Origin: Combretum micranthum
Lineage: Eukaryota > Streptophyta > Magnoliopsida > Myrtales > Combretaceae
DNA: 64,000 bases
Assembly: GCA_024138025.1 (NCBI GenBank)
Contig: JAMXBD010000716.1
Location: 310,001 to 374,000, forward strand
Direction: 5' to 3'
The notes under the pieces were generated by a model, which did not search any database, was not told the origin of the DNA, and saw nothing but the letters and a program-made list of their open reading frames with translations. Positions 13,447 through 25,753 of this stretch are shown piece by piece (within the stretch, counting starts at the first letter, position 1; every line of letters begins with the position of its first letter). The translations under genes were made by a program, and so were the position numbers.

Positions 13447-13659
13447 TTATTTAATTAATTTTTTTAAAGCTAGGTAGACAGAGTGTCCGGCCTCTTGTAC
13501 GGCCATGCTGAAGGTCGTGTAAGCCTGCACGGGTAGCAGTGTAGCCCGTGCTGACTGGGAGCTCTGATTAAAGGCCACTACAGCCCTCCTAACGTCCTTG
13601 TTTGGGGCTTCCCTTGGAACATACGTCCATTCTTGATCCATTTTATATACTTTTATCAA
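13447..13659 (-). other. G+C-rich coding-like patch inside the outer solo LTR, unknown origin
   Basis: A 70-codon minus-strand frame lies in a patch far richer in G+C than its surroundings: I count 65 G/C in the 110 bases 13481-13590, against obviously AT-rich flanks. The predicted chain is soluble, with MDQEWTYVPREAPNKD near the start and a segment rich in Ala, Ser and Gln in the middle; I do not recognise the family. It could be a captured exon fragment or an old insertion in the LTR. The ends (runs of T/A at about 13460 and AT-rich DNA after 13640) are sharp. No splice context was established, so I do not call it a gene. Confidence 0.35.
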
Positions 13660-16330
13660 CTTTTACACATTTTACTCTAATCAAAACTTCATATAAACAT
13701 CATACAAACTAGTTTTCATATTTCTAACACTTCTACACTCATCTAACATCATCAACTCCTTATCAAACCCTATAACTACTATTTATCATCTTCCTTAACA
13801 ACCCAACATACATCTACCATCAAACCAACACATACAAACATAATTAACACCTGAAACAAAGAAAAAAGTAAACTTATCTCTTGTGGACATCATAAACCTC
13901 TTGATCCTCTTTATTTCCACTTTTCCTAAGTTCTTGAAGCTTGTTTATGCTAAATTTTTATCCTTGATCTTGTTTTCCACCTCATTTTCCTCTTTAATCT
14001 TGTTTAGATTTGAGATTTGGTGAGGAAATTTAAAGAAAAATAAGAGAGGACGAAGAAGGAAATGGGGAAGAAAAAAAGAAGAAGGAAAGAGAGGAGGATG
14101 GCAGCTAAGAGACAAAGAGAGAGAGTAACAAATAAGATAAAATAAAATAATAAAGGATATTTATGAGTAAAGGATTTGGTTTAAACTTTTCAAATGATTT
14201 TCTTGGGTATGAAAAATAATTGGAAGATAATTTCAAGATGAATAACATGTAAATAAATAGTTTGAATTGAAACTTAAGTTTATAAATTTAATTTTGTAAA
14301 ATATTGGTATTTAGTTTGAGTTCAGGTTCAAAACTGATATTTTTTAATATGCATTTGAACTCAAATTTGTGGGGATTAAGAAAATAGAATTTTAGGTTCA
14401 AATAGCTAATTTAGAACATTTTATAATTTTGGATAAAAGAATTTGTAAAATTTGAGGTCATTTGTAAATCTAAAAAGAGAAATGGTATAATTTGATGATT
14501 GCAGAGAATTGGATGAATCAATCTATAAAATAAGCTAAATTTTGAAGTTTACAAATTTACTAAACATTGAAATTAATTTTTTCTAAGGGTTTTGAGATTT
14601 ATGAATTAAAGGAATGGAAATCTAATTCGAAGTTTATAAAAAGATAAAAGATTTTGATCTGTTGAAAAGATAGTTAGAGCAAATTTGCCAAATGAAGGGG
14701 TCATTTGAAATCTCAAATCTTAGTTAATTTATTTATTAATTTGGTTATATCAATTTATTTAATTTTATCATATTAATTATTTTACTTGACTCAATTAGAT
14801 TATCTAAGCTCAAACTAAATTAAGTTCTAATTCAAGTTTTGTTATCACTTTTATTTTCTAAAGAACTTTTAATTCCTTTGTTAAATATTCATATCTATTA
14901 AGTTTATTTACTATAGGTGGTATGATTACGTTGTTTTGGTCTTTTCTCATATTTATTTGAATTTCTTGCTATTTTAATTTTTTACAAAATATTTCAAGAT
15001 TTAAATGTTTCCTTAATTTTATACAACTGATATTTTATGTAATAGAGCATATATAAGCAAAAATAATTAGTTTAGCGACTTCAACCCTCACTTACTTTAT
15101 TCTTGAAAAAGATCCAAACTCGATAAAGACAACAAATGACTGACTACACAACTAGACTTAACTCAACTTGTCTCTTGACTTGAGACAATATATGACGACT
15201 CAAAATTGACTCACATGACTCGACAAACTCAATAATTGAAGGTTGTAACTCGTTTTTCTATTCTTATCTGAATATATATAATAGTGTGCATATAAAATAT
15301 AGGGTGCTCATATTCTTTTATTCAATGCAGATATTATATTTTATAACTTTCGTTAACGTGATCATCTTGACAAGATTAAAATGAAGATGTCTCATTTTCA
15401 TGATTTAAATATTTATCCAAATTACCATTGTCTTATTAAAATCAAAATTAGTTTATCTTCTTATGTGATTGTATTATCATTAGTTATCGATTGCGTAAAA
15501 CTATGAAAAATAATTTCTTAAAGTTTCATTGCAATCAATTCAAATTATTAATCAATATTTAGATTGTTTGCATCTTTAATATTTTTAAAACGCAAAAAAT
15601 TTGGAGTGATTTTTATGATTTATTTTAAAACATTTCCAAAGCTTCACATTATTTTCTTAATGATTTTTATATTTGAGTTGTGCTATTTTGGGTTATTACA
15701 CACCTTCTCTTGGTATCTGTCATGCCCCAAAGGGTACCAAAAACGCGACAGTCCACCACACTCAATATTTAAACTTAAGTATGACAACCTTAGTCATCCC
15801 ATAAGTTTACATATCGGGTGTAAGGTGTACTTGCACAATTTTTAGGATCACACTTTGAATCGAATAGTCTTAAGAAGGCATACAATAGCATTAAGAATAG
15901 AAATCACAACAAGATAAATAAGTTAAGTCTTTACAAAAGTCAAGGGGGCATACCCCTGCTAATATAATAGAAGTCTATCCAGTATAAATCTATCTTACAA
16001 ACATTAGAGTTCATGTTGAAGAGATTTTCCTAGAAGTCCACTCCTATAGCTGGGTCCTGACTTCTTCAAAAGTTCCTTAATCTAAAAAGATAAACCTGTG
16101 AAAAGTGTTCTCTCGGAACAACAAAAAAATGGGAACATTGCAACAAAAACTATCGGGGTGTAAGCTAACAGGCTTAGTAAGGTTCATTTTCAAATAACAA
16201 ACTCATTCAAGATATATATACAAGCAGGTTATTGTTAATCAATCATATGAATGCACAAGCAAATGAGCATACAAGCATATGATTTTCCGGTAGCCATATG
16301 TGAATGGATTTACGCCCTCCATTCGGGGTT

Positions 16331-16459
16331 GGGGTGGTCCATAAGTCATGTAACCATAATTCCAATCTTAAGTGGGGTGATACATAAGTCATGTAACCAT
16401 AATTCCAATCTTAAGTGGGGTGGTCCATAAGTCATGCAACCATAATCCTAATCTCTTTC
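16331..16459. repeat. 43-bp tandem repeat, three copies, in the 3' part of the LTR
   Basis: Units begin at 16331, 16374 and 16417, each starting GGGGTGRT and containing CATAAGTCATG and ACCATAATTCC. The first two are nearly identical and the third is drifting. The spacing is exactly 43 bases. I do not see the array in the other copies of this LTR family, so it looks copy-specific. Confidence 0.85.
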
Positions 16460-18470
16460 TCTTAGTTATACAACATCTGTTGTTTTATGTGGTAGTTTCA
16501 AGTGCTTACCCCACTTCCGTTAACTTAAGCGATTTCGCATTCTTAATGTTAACACAGGCCTCTACACCTCCGCTAATATACCTTTGTCCCACCAAAGGTA
16601 TACTTGCTAATGTAATGTGACTCACTATGTGATATGTATGTACAGTTTATTCATATAATCGTGGCATGTTAATTATGTAGGTTAAGAGCGTTCATAGAGA
16701 ATTTCAGACAATTCAAGTCTATACTAGCTTATACAATGTTTTTACAACAAGTCTCGTCTCGATATATTTATCATTCATTCAACCAAGATTAGATCACAAC
16801 CCATCACAATTTTATCTTTTTCTAATTCTAATGCCACTACGATTACAAGCACACACATTAGCACAACTATTTAAGAAATGAACTCACTCGGCCATTGAGA
16901 GAAATTCACTAGTCGTAGTAGTCCTTGGGGAGTGGAAATCCGTCCTCCAAATCACCTAAGTATAAGGAATACCATCAATGAGTATTTCTTATGAAGTTCT
17001 AATAAACTTAACAATTCTACTTACTAAGTTCATCAATTTACGCCTAAGTTGAAGTCTTAACTTAAAATGGTCATATCTAACTCATTTTAACTTGGAATTG
17101 TGCATATTATATACTGATTTCTATCTACTTCGAAAGATATATCCATTTCCCAAGTTAAATCAAACATTTAAGGTCATTTGAGGGTCGAAAAGCTACTATA
17201 CAGTAGGGTTACGAAAATTCCAGTTTTTAGTTCTTGTTGAAAATTGTTACTTTTGTTCCACTTAACTTTTTAGATCAACTTATATTGGTTCTACACTTGT
17301 AAAGAGGACTTCTAGCCAAAGATAAAAGATTAAATACATATATGATCCTAATGATATTGTCCAAATGAAAATTCCAAGAATCTACTTTTGTAAAAACCGA
17401 AATTTTGAGTTGAAACTCATTTTCTTATTTTGAGAAAATCCTTTGCTAAAACTTACATGACTCAATGAAAATTTTTTTTCTTATGTCACCTATTATCAAA
17501 GCATTCCATTTCCATATAAAATCTTGTTTTGAAGTCTAAAATAAGATTTTCAAAATTCATCTCTTCCTAGATTTGAATTTCTTCCTTGAGTTTTAGAATG
17601 AAAATAAGACGTAGACTTGTCTTCTACGAAACTCTCTATTTTAGAAATACCTTTTAGGAAAACTCATCTAAACTTATAAAAATCCAATCCTTAGGATATC
17701 TATACCAAAAGTCCTTTATATTTTTGTCTAAATCTTCATTTTGAGGTTAGATAATGGGTTTCAAAAATGGGTCTTAGCTTAGATCCGAATTTTCAAAAAT
17801 TGTTTTTGAACATATCTTTTGATAAAATCCATCAAGACTTATGAAAAATCATTCTTTTCATATCCTATCTTAAGAGCTTTCCATATCTTGAACAAAATAT
17901 TCATTTTTAGGTCGGAAAACATATTTTTTATTGGTGTCTTGATCTAGATCTAAAAATAAAATTTTTATTTTTGAAAATCACCTTTGATTCTTGTAAAAAG
18001 AAGTCTTGATGATATACATCCACTAAACCTTCATTTTTTCAACTAAAACTTCTATTTTGAGACTTGGAAGAGGGTTTTTAAATATGGGTCTTACCTAGAT
18101 ACGAATTTCACTATTTTTATTCAAGTTCAAATCTAAGATCTACACACAATATGAGCATAAATATAAAAGAAATACATGGTAGTAAGCTCTAAACCTATAG
18201 ATCTAACCATAAACATAACCAAAGCTTCATAAAAATTAGATCTAAAAAGTATAATATAAATAGAAAGATAATAAAGACTTAAAGACAACAAATATAGCAA
18301 TATCAAATGTGGATCATAAACAAGAGGAGTGTTTCAAAGTTTTGACATCATCATCTCTAGCCTTTAGGCATTATGGAGAGTCCTTTGATGCATGAAACCT
18401 CCATATAATCAACATATTGCATCTATGGAAACTTGAGAAGAAAGTCTACCTAAAGAGTCTTCAAGAATGG

Positions 18471-21400
18471 TGTAAGCCCCTAGATTTTTTGATAATATAA
18501 GCAAACCCAAGAACCGAAAGTCAAACCGAAACCCCAAAAATAACCTAGCTCTATGTTTAGTCTAGTGAATCTAGGTCCGGCAATCCCGTGTTCTTAAACC
18601 CTAGAAAACGAAATTGAGATAATTGTGGATTATGGCTCGTAATAAAATAGGAAAGCTTAAAAATATCAGATTCGTAATTTTCTAGAGTCTTTCGGATCCA
18701 GACGGGATCAGTTTTCAAAAACCGTGCCTTGGTGCACCGGATAGTGAAAATATTCCGACAACACCAATAGATTCGTAAAAATATAAGGATTTCAAAAATA
18801 TCAGTTTTAGAATTTTTCAGTAACTAAAAATATCAGATATGGGCCGTTTACGCGTATTTTCTTTACTACCGATATTTTAATTGTCTAGTCTACTATTCAT
18901 ATTCCTTTTCTACTATTCATTACTATTCATCTATCTCTACTTTTTCTTACACTCTACCATATCTATACCTTACAATTTACCTTCCCAATATAACTTTAAT
19001 CACATCACACTTTACACATTACTTCTTTTATTACAAAACAAACAAAATTAATTATTTCTCCCCCTCTTCTAAGCTAAAACCGGTGCCCCCCTTATCCTCT
19101 CCCTTTCATTTTTATTTCAATTTCAATTAATCTTAATTACATCTAATTTCCACTCCAAAATTCTATAAATACCCCCTTCCTCTTCCATTCTTTCATACAA
19201 CACAATTCATACTAAAACTCTACCAAAATCACTCCATAAAATCTCTCTCAAGTTCTCTCTTTTCTTTAGAAAACCCATTCCCACATATTACTACAAACCA
19301 TTCCATTCTTCTTCAACAAACACATAAGCCTTAGGTAAAATTTCTCTTATTCACTCATCATGTGCATATAATTTAACATGAGTTTAATGTATGTTTCTTA
19401 GACTCATGAGAGTTAAAGAAGCAACAATATATTCATGTTTTTTTTTTTTAATGTTTCTACTTTTCATTATGTTGTTATTATTGTTATTATTTGTTTCTAA
19501 TCTAACTTATATAAAGTATTATGTATATTATGTATATATATTTATTTAGAGCATATAAGCTCATTTGTTATTTATTCACTTTCAAGTTATGCAATGTATT
19601 TATTTCATATAATTATTAAGACTAGTCTTTCTAGTCTTAGACTTGTTCATATCAAGTCAAAATAATTTTCTTTCTTTGCTTTTGAGGACTAGTCTATTCT
19701 TAATCCGGGGATACCTTGATGAAGCTAAGGTTCTCAATACTTGACTTTACTTTTATGCTCTTATATAATTTTATTATGTTGTTTTTATTATATTTCTCAT
19801 AATTACATATTCTCATTCATGCATGAACATGTTGATATTGTCTCAACCATAATGAAAATGAGTTTTCTTAAGTAATAAAAATAAGAACTTTCTTTAAAAA
19901 TAAATTTTGTCACATAAGAAATTATTTTTCCATAAAGACTTAAAGTTTTATCTTAATAAATATTTTCCAAAAGTTAGATAAGTTTAGCTCAAGGTTTAGA
20001 AATAATACTTTATGATATTTTATCAATGAAAATAAAGTTATCACAAAACTCTCTTTTAAACCAATAAAATAAGAAAGTTTCTTTAAACTTAATTCCTTGT
20101 TTAACTAAAAGTTTTCCTAAACTCATTTATCAAAGTTTCCTACCAACACTTTAGAATACTAAAGTCTAGACAAGTTTTACAAAATTATTAAAAAAAAAAA
20201 AAACTTTCTAAAGGATAAGTCTTAGTTAGGAAATAAAAATAATAAATAACTTATAAGATCATTGATATTATTCTTTTAAAGAGGATCTAACTTTAGAAAA
20301 GTTTTAGAACACATAACCATGAAATATTTAGAAAAACTATGTTTTCCAAACCATTTGAAATAAAGTTGTAGGAATTTAAAAAGATTAAAATTACTTTTGA
20401 AAATTTAAGAAATGGAGTTAAAAGAAAAAGATGCTCACTTATACTAAATTAAGAAATTTTCCTAACAAAACTAATTTCTTTCAAAGTCGTAACTTTTCGC
20501 ACTTTTTAAGGACATTTTGTTTTACAAAACCATTGTTGAGACAACACCATTAAATTCATGCATATGGTTTGAGTCTATATATATGTATTCAAAGGATTTT
20601 TCAACCATACAATTATCTATATTTTTGTACAAAGCTCTTGAGTGAAGAAAAGTTTGAAACTCAAGTTTTGAAATTGGAATTTTCGTATCAAATCTGTACA
20701 TTACTATTCCGAGACCCAAATAACTTCTTTTGATAAAAATAACCTTAGAATTAGATAAATATTTTCGAGTAGGTAGAAATCAGTATATAATATGTGAAAT
20801 TCCGAGTTAAAATAAGCAAGTCATGGTCATTTTAAGTTGGGATTTCCATTCATACGATTTTTGACGAATTCAATAAGATAGAATTATAGAGTTTGAATAG
20901 ATCTTGGATGAAATACTCATGTCGGGTATTTCTTTTGTTTAGGTGTCGAGGACCAAGATCTTCTCTTTCCCGAGGATTACTTCGACTGCTAAAAGAACGC
21001 TATGGACGGGTGAGTTTCCTTTACGCTTATGTATTCACGCATGTGCTTGTAGAATAGAACACTAGATGTTAGGAAAAGATAAAATTGATATGCATGTGGG
21101 ATATCATGGGAATTATGTATGTGAATCGTTGTGTGCGATCAATGAACAATAAGTATATCAGAACCCGATTGTGATTGATATAAATATTTCCATGTATGTA
21201 TTGTCATGCGTGCAGATATTATTTGATCTAAATGTCATATTGAAATCCCTAATAAATTGCTCATGCATATCACTTAGAATATCATTTCGAAATTTTGCTA
21301 CTACTCCTCAGCGTAGGACCGAAAAAGTAAGCTGCCTTGCTACAACCTTGAGAGTTTAGGACGTTTCGGGAATACAGTCTCAAGTTGTAGCCAAGCCAGA

Positions 21401-22100
21401 TCGATCGCTTTGGGTAAGAAAAGCCCGGGGACTAGTAGTACGATTCGTTGGAACCCCAAAAAACGTGCAACTTTAAGGAGGTTGTTTGAGATCCAGTTCA
21501 AAGCATTCCCTAACCACCGATAGAGGGGTAAATCCATCACACATACGAAACCGGATAGTCGTATGTAATGTTTAATCATATGGTTGTTGCATTTCATATG
21601 CTTGATTAATAAACTTGGTTGATTGCTTGTTATGAGTACTTTTGCATAAGGAATATCTCACTAAGCTAGTTATGCTTATACTCCTATAGACTTTTGATAT
21701 TGCAGGATTATCTTTTGCACCCAAGACCATCCTAATCCCCCGGGTAGAATCCTTATTTTGGGAAGCTTTTGGAAGAATTCTGTTTTGAAGTCTAAGAGTA
21801 GATTTCTTATAAAATCTTCTAGCTTTAGTTATTTTATCTTTATTAGAACCATATTGTTATTATCGGTGGAATGCCCCTTAGAAGATGTAAGTCTTTATAT
21901 TTTAATGCAATATATTGAGTGTTATTTTGTATGTTCCGCTGCTAATATCTTAAAATGCATTACTTCACCGGTCTTCCTTTGATGTGAATGTACGCCTTGT
22001 ATCGATATGGAAGCTTTTGAGTGACTGGAGTAGTCATTCTTAAGTTTTAATATTGCGTACGATGGGCTGTTACGTTTAGGATACCCGTTGGGGCGTGACA
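18471..22100 (+). repeat. nested solo LTR of the long-LTR family (3630 bp), perfect duplication AATGG
   Basis: Begins TGTAAGCCCCTAG and ends GGGGCGTGACA. AATGG stands at 18466-18470 and at 22101-22105, a perfect target duplication. A TATA box (TCTATAAATACCCCC) is at about 19163-19177. Conserved family landmarks include TTTACGCGTATTTTC near 18848 and the GACTAGTC/CTAGTCTTAG block near 19620. It lies in opposite orientation inside the LTR 15718-23116, so it inserted later. Reading frames within it are LTR noise. Confidence 0.88.
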
Positions 22101-23121
22101 AATGGAATGTGGAAGCAATATTTTGAGATGGAGGCAGCTTGTTTTCTTACAAGAACAAGGCTAAGAAAAATATGAAGAGAGGAAAAAGAGAGAGTAAATG
22201 ATGCAAGATTGCAAAGAGTGAAAGTGTGTAAGTAAGAGTCTTTAAATAGAGAGAGGAGTGTGATAAATGTGTGTTAAATAATTGGAAAAGGAAAAAATAA
22301 AACAATGGGCAGAATTTGGGGGGCTGGACGTGATTGTAATAGGAAGAGAGAGGAGGATTTAATTGGTTTGTAACTTGAATTTTGAAAATATAACTTGTGT
22401 TACTCAATTTGTTAACTAAAAGAGATTGTAAATCATTAAATAAATCAATAAAATAAAAGAAAAGTGGCTGATTTGAGGGTATGGTCAGCTGCCATGCATG
22501 GGAAATTGAGTGTAAGAAAGAGTTAAAGAAAACATGAAGAATGTATAGAAGTGACAATTGAAGTATACTTGAAGTATGATTTGAAAAAGTGCTTTTTATT
22601 AAGAAAAAAATATAAAATAAAATTAAGAAAAATATTTTTAAATGAGTGGCAGAAATTTCATAAATAAAATTAAATAATCAATTGAATTATTTTAGTATTT
22701 CAACAAATAAGTTACCGATACGGTCAAAAATATGTTTATATAAGCTATAACTGATATTTTTAGATTCCGAAAAATTATAAACTCAAATTTTTTGAAATCC
22801 TTATGAAAATACGAGTCTAAAAATATTAAAAGTATATTTTAAATTTTTCGAGTCCCGAGACACGCTTTCCAAAAGCAGCATCCAATCGGGTTCGAAATAA
22901 GCCGAAAATAAATCAATATGATATTTTTAAGAAATCAAATATAAATACGGACTATTCTACACACTTTACTTAATTTTTGACTTCTTGGTTTACGAACACG
23001 GGATTGCCGAATCTAAACTATAGGGTTTAACTTGAGATCTGTTGACTTAAGGTTTCCGGTTAACTTCCCAGCTTAGGGTTAAGGCTTAGGATTACATTAA
23101 AAACCAAGGGTTTACAATATC

Positions 23122-23409
23122 CGATACCACTACCACTTCAAGAGTAATTTAGATGATATAAGCTAAAATTCACATGGACACAAGGGTTCAACATCAATAA
23201 GAATTAAAAAGTAGAGTTCTTTCATCAAAACATAAGGTAAGCTATTTTGATCCCCTCGATATTAATTTCAAGTAATCAAGTAGATAATTGAATTGAGAAA
23301 TTTAGTAATAATAAAGACAATGCTCATGATTATGAAGAGAAAATAAAATGATCATGTATAATGTTATTAATAATTGGAAGATTGTTATTATAATTGATTA
23401 AAGTAGCAA
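23122..23409. other. short intergenic stretch, nothing recognised
   Basis: AT-rich DNA between the nested LTR pair and the inverted-repeat region. No open frame or repeat ends were found. Confidence 0.4.
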
Positions 23410-24580
23410 TGCAACCATGGGGACAGGTTTGGGACAATTTATTTAGAACTCGAACTTGACTTAGTTGAGTATATGGTTTTCCAAAACCCGATAAAAATCC
23501 TATAGGGTTTTTCTCATCATTCCTAAGACCCAACCCTATAGGAGTTTAGCAAACCCGATTCCTAATTAGCCCCACCCCCAATAATATAGATTATTCACAG
23601 AATGATGATTAGTACTATCGTTAAAATCCCAATAAATAGCTTTTTTTTTTTTTAAGCAATCAATAGGGGCTCTTTAAAATGAAAAAAAGTACAGTAAAAT
23701 ACAATGTAATGAATCGGTAGGTACCTGAGATTGATCGTAATTGGAATTAATGTACAAGTGCCATTAGTATTTTGCAAATGTGCAATTTAATGTTAAATTA
23801 AAATACACCCTTCAAATGATAATAAAGTAGTGAAGATGTTTGTGGAAAGAGCATAATCAACCCGTATGCTAAGTTTGACTTTAAAAAATCATAATATTTT
23901 CAATTAAGTTGGAAAAGGCAAATTGTACAGAACCATAGACCATATACCCCTTACGTCATGTGCAAGCCCTCATACACAAGTATTTATGTTGATATTACGA
24001 ATATATACACGATGTTAAATAAGAATAGGCATTTATATAAAACATATAATTCTAGCATTTATCCTCAATGTCGTTTCAGCATTTGGCTCAACTTGGGTAC
24101 CGTTGATAAAACATTCATACAAGTAGAGAATGGACACAACTAGAATTCCCAATGCTAAAATTATGAGTCCTATCCCATTGCCAACCAAGAAGATAATATA
24201 TTGTGTGCTCAACTCCCCTCTGTTAACAATGATGCTTGGTTCTACTATAAGATTAGAACACACAAGCGACTCATTGACATACTTTAGCCAAACGCAAGGA
24301 AAATCTAAGGCGGAGACCGATGACGCACACCCGGGGGGAGAGAGAGGAGAAATTGAGTGAATGAGCGAAGTAAGTGGCTTGGGTTTGTTCTTTATGTAAA
24401 TTTGAGATTTGAGAAATGAGAAGATTATTATTATTTTTTAAAATTCTTTTAATTATTATACTGTATCGGGTTTCCTATTAGGTTATGTACACGATCCAAA
24501 ACCCAATCCTAAACCCTATAGGATTTTAAAATGATGCTCAAAACTTGATCCTCAACTTTTTTTTAGCGGGTCGGGTATGC
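23410..24580. mobile_element. possible non-autonomous DNA transposon with inverted ends (approximate limits)
   Basis: The two flanks carry the same word set in opposite orientation: ATCCTATAGGGTTT, ACCCGAT and CCAACCCTATAGGA at 23488-23570, and complementary forms at 24466-24560 (CGGGTTTCCTA, ACCCTATAGGATTTTAAA). Exact termini and a target duplication could not be fixed. The middle is unlike the flanks and includes a G+C-rich, CT-rich segment (24305-24350 on the minus strand). I infer a MITE or gene-carrying element, at low confidence. Confidence 0.35.
24033..24263 (-). other. membrane-protein-like reading frame inside the inverted-repeat element, unproven
   Basis: A 76-codon minus-strand frame contains one long hydrophobic segment of about 25 residues (around residues 21-49, beginning STQYIIFLVGNG) followed by an NGT sequon-like motif. 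Upstream on the same strand, 24300-24360 reads as a CT-rich, leader-like sequence. This could be a captured 5' gene fragment, or chance. No homologue is recognised. Confidence 0.25.
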
Positions 24581-25753
24581 TGTAACAACCTGTCCGGTTG
24601 CATTTCTATTTAAAAGGAAAATGTTGAATTAAAGAAATATTGGTTGACCTTAGAAAATATAAGGTTCCATGTTAGGTGATAATTGTGAAAATATCCTAGT
24701 CACTTTGGTAAATTAGTTGCTTTAATCGTTGTAATTGAGACCCAAAGAATTATAAGTATTAAAAATTGAGGTTTTGGTGAATATAATTGTGTGGAGATTT
24801 TGGTTAGGTTTAGGGAAGTAAGAAATCAATCATGTCTTGTTGATTGATTAATTGATGATTGCAATAGTGATAACTACATAGTTGATCCAAGTTATATGAT
24901 TAGAGGAAAAATTATTGAATTTAGTGGCCATTAGTTCAACCATTATGGAGTTACTATCAATTGATTAACTAGCCTAGTTTTGGATCAAAGTAGTTGTCGA
25001 TTAAAATTTGCTCTAATTAGAATTTTAGTGGTATCAACAAAATTAAGTTAAAGATTCGATGATTGTTAGCCAATAAAGACAATTTGCTACAATAATGAAA
25101 GAAACCGTGTCTATCTAAAAATTCTTAAACTGTAACCTTTGTGGTAATTTGATGTCAAATAAAGCTAATGTGAAGTTGTTATTTTAAGAAGGAGAAGAAA
25201 TGCTAGATCAAATATAGGATGTAAACCCTCGAAAAAGCTCAAATGATAACCCAAGAGTCTATTATAGTGTAAATTAAGTTTAACTGCTAAATCCTAATCG
25301 ATGAAACCTAAATCTTAAAGATACTTAGCAAAACCCCAGAAAACACTTGTAAACCCTAAGAGATTTAGTTTAGACACTAAAAATCCTTGAGGATAAACTT
25401 AGTAGCCCCATAACCTTAGAAATCAAACTCTAGACTTATCAAGCAAATCATAACCCTAAACCTGAAAGGAAAAATTTGATAACTTCAATAAAAAAAAAAA
25501 AAACAAACTTAGAGAATAATCTAAGAAAACCAATGATTACAAGGATAGGACAAAAAAATACAACAATAATAATCACTAAAAGCCTACCTTAAAGAGCGTC
25601 TGCAATGGTCCAAGTTAGTTAAAGAAGCCTTCATAGTGGCTTGACAATGAATAGTGGTCAGCTTCAGAAAGTGGGACATGCTTCACACGGCTTGTGAGCA
25701 AGTAGAGCTTGGAAAAAAAAAATGAAAATGAGAAGGGAAGGGGTCCGACTTGT
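24581..25753. other. unclassified repeat-like DNA, possible LTR fragments
   Basis: TGTAACAACC at 24581 looks like the start of a plant LTR, and TGTAAACCCTCG at 25220 resembles the start of the long-LTR family. No matching ends or duplications were found, and the rest is AT-rich with many ACCCTA words. No gene is visible. Confidence 0.25.

Larger units (their letters stand above)
7819..15700 (-). repeat. outer solo LTR (second family, about 4.56 kb without the insert), target duplication CACCT
   Basis: On the minus strand the element begins TGTAATAACCC (complement of the bases ending at 15700) and ends GGAGCATGACA (complement of the bases from 7819). CACCT occurs at 7814-7818 and again at 15701-15705, a perfect 5-base target duplication. 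No PBS, polypurine tract or retroviral coding is visible between the ends, so this is a solo LTR. It is split by the LTR at 8808-12120. Two 3'-side landmarks typical of plant gypsy LTRs (GGGGGTATGAGCT and CTCAGTGA-type words near 8250-8275) support the orientation. Alternative: two unrelated fragments that happen to share flanking pentamers; less likely given correct TG/CA ends. Confidence 0.72.
15718..23116 (-). repeat. solo LTR of the long-LTR family, split by another copy (about 3.76 kb without the insert)
   Basis: Minus-strand LTR read from AAGGGTTTACA (ending 23116) to TGTCATGCCCC (from 15718). Flanking pentamers are GTATC (15713-15717) and ATATC (23117-23121), one transition apart. Only seven bases (15706-15712) separate its left duplication from that of the neighbouring solo LTR ending at 15700. 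The LTR is interrupted at 18471-22100 by a plus-strand member of the same family. No internal coding is present. Confidence 0.8.

Noticed and set aside
16331..16459. CRISPR-like array
   Set aside because: The three units are contiguous 43-bp tandem copies with no variable spacers, in plant nuclear DNA.
22147..22557. 136-codon minus-strand reading frame
   Set aside because: It lies in the promoter-side part of a solo LTR, is low in complexity (Leu, Phe, Ser) and has no domain.
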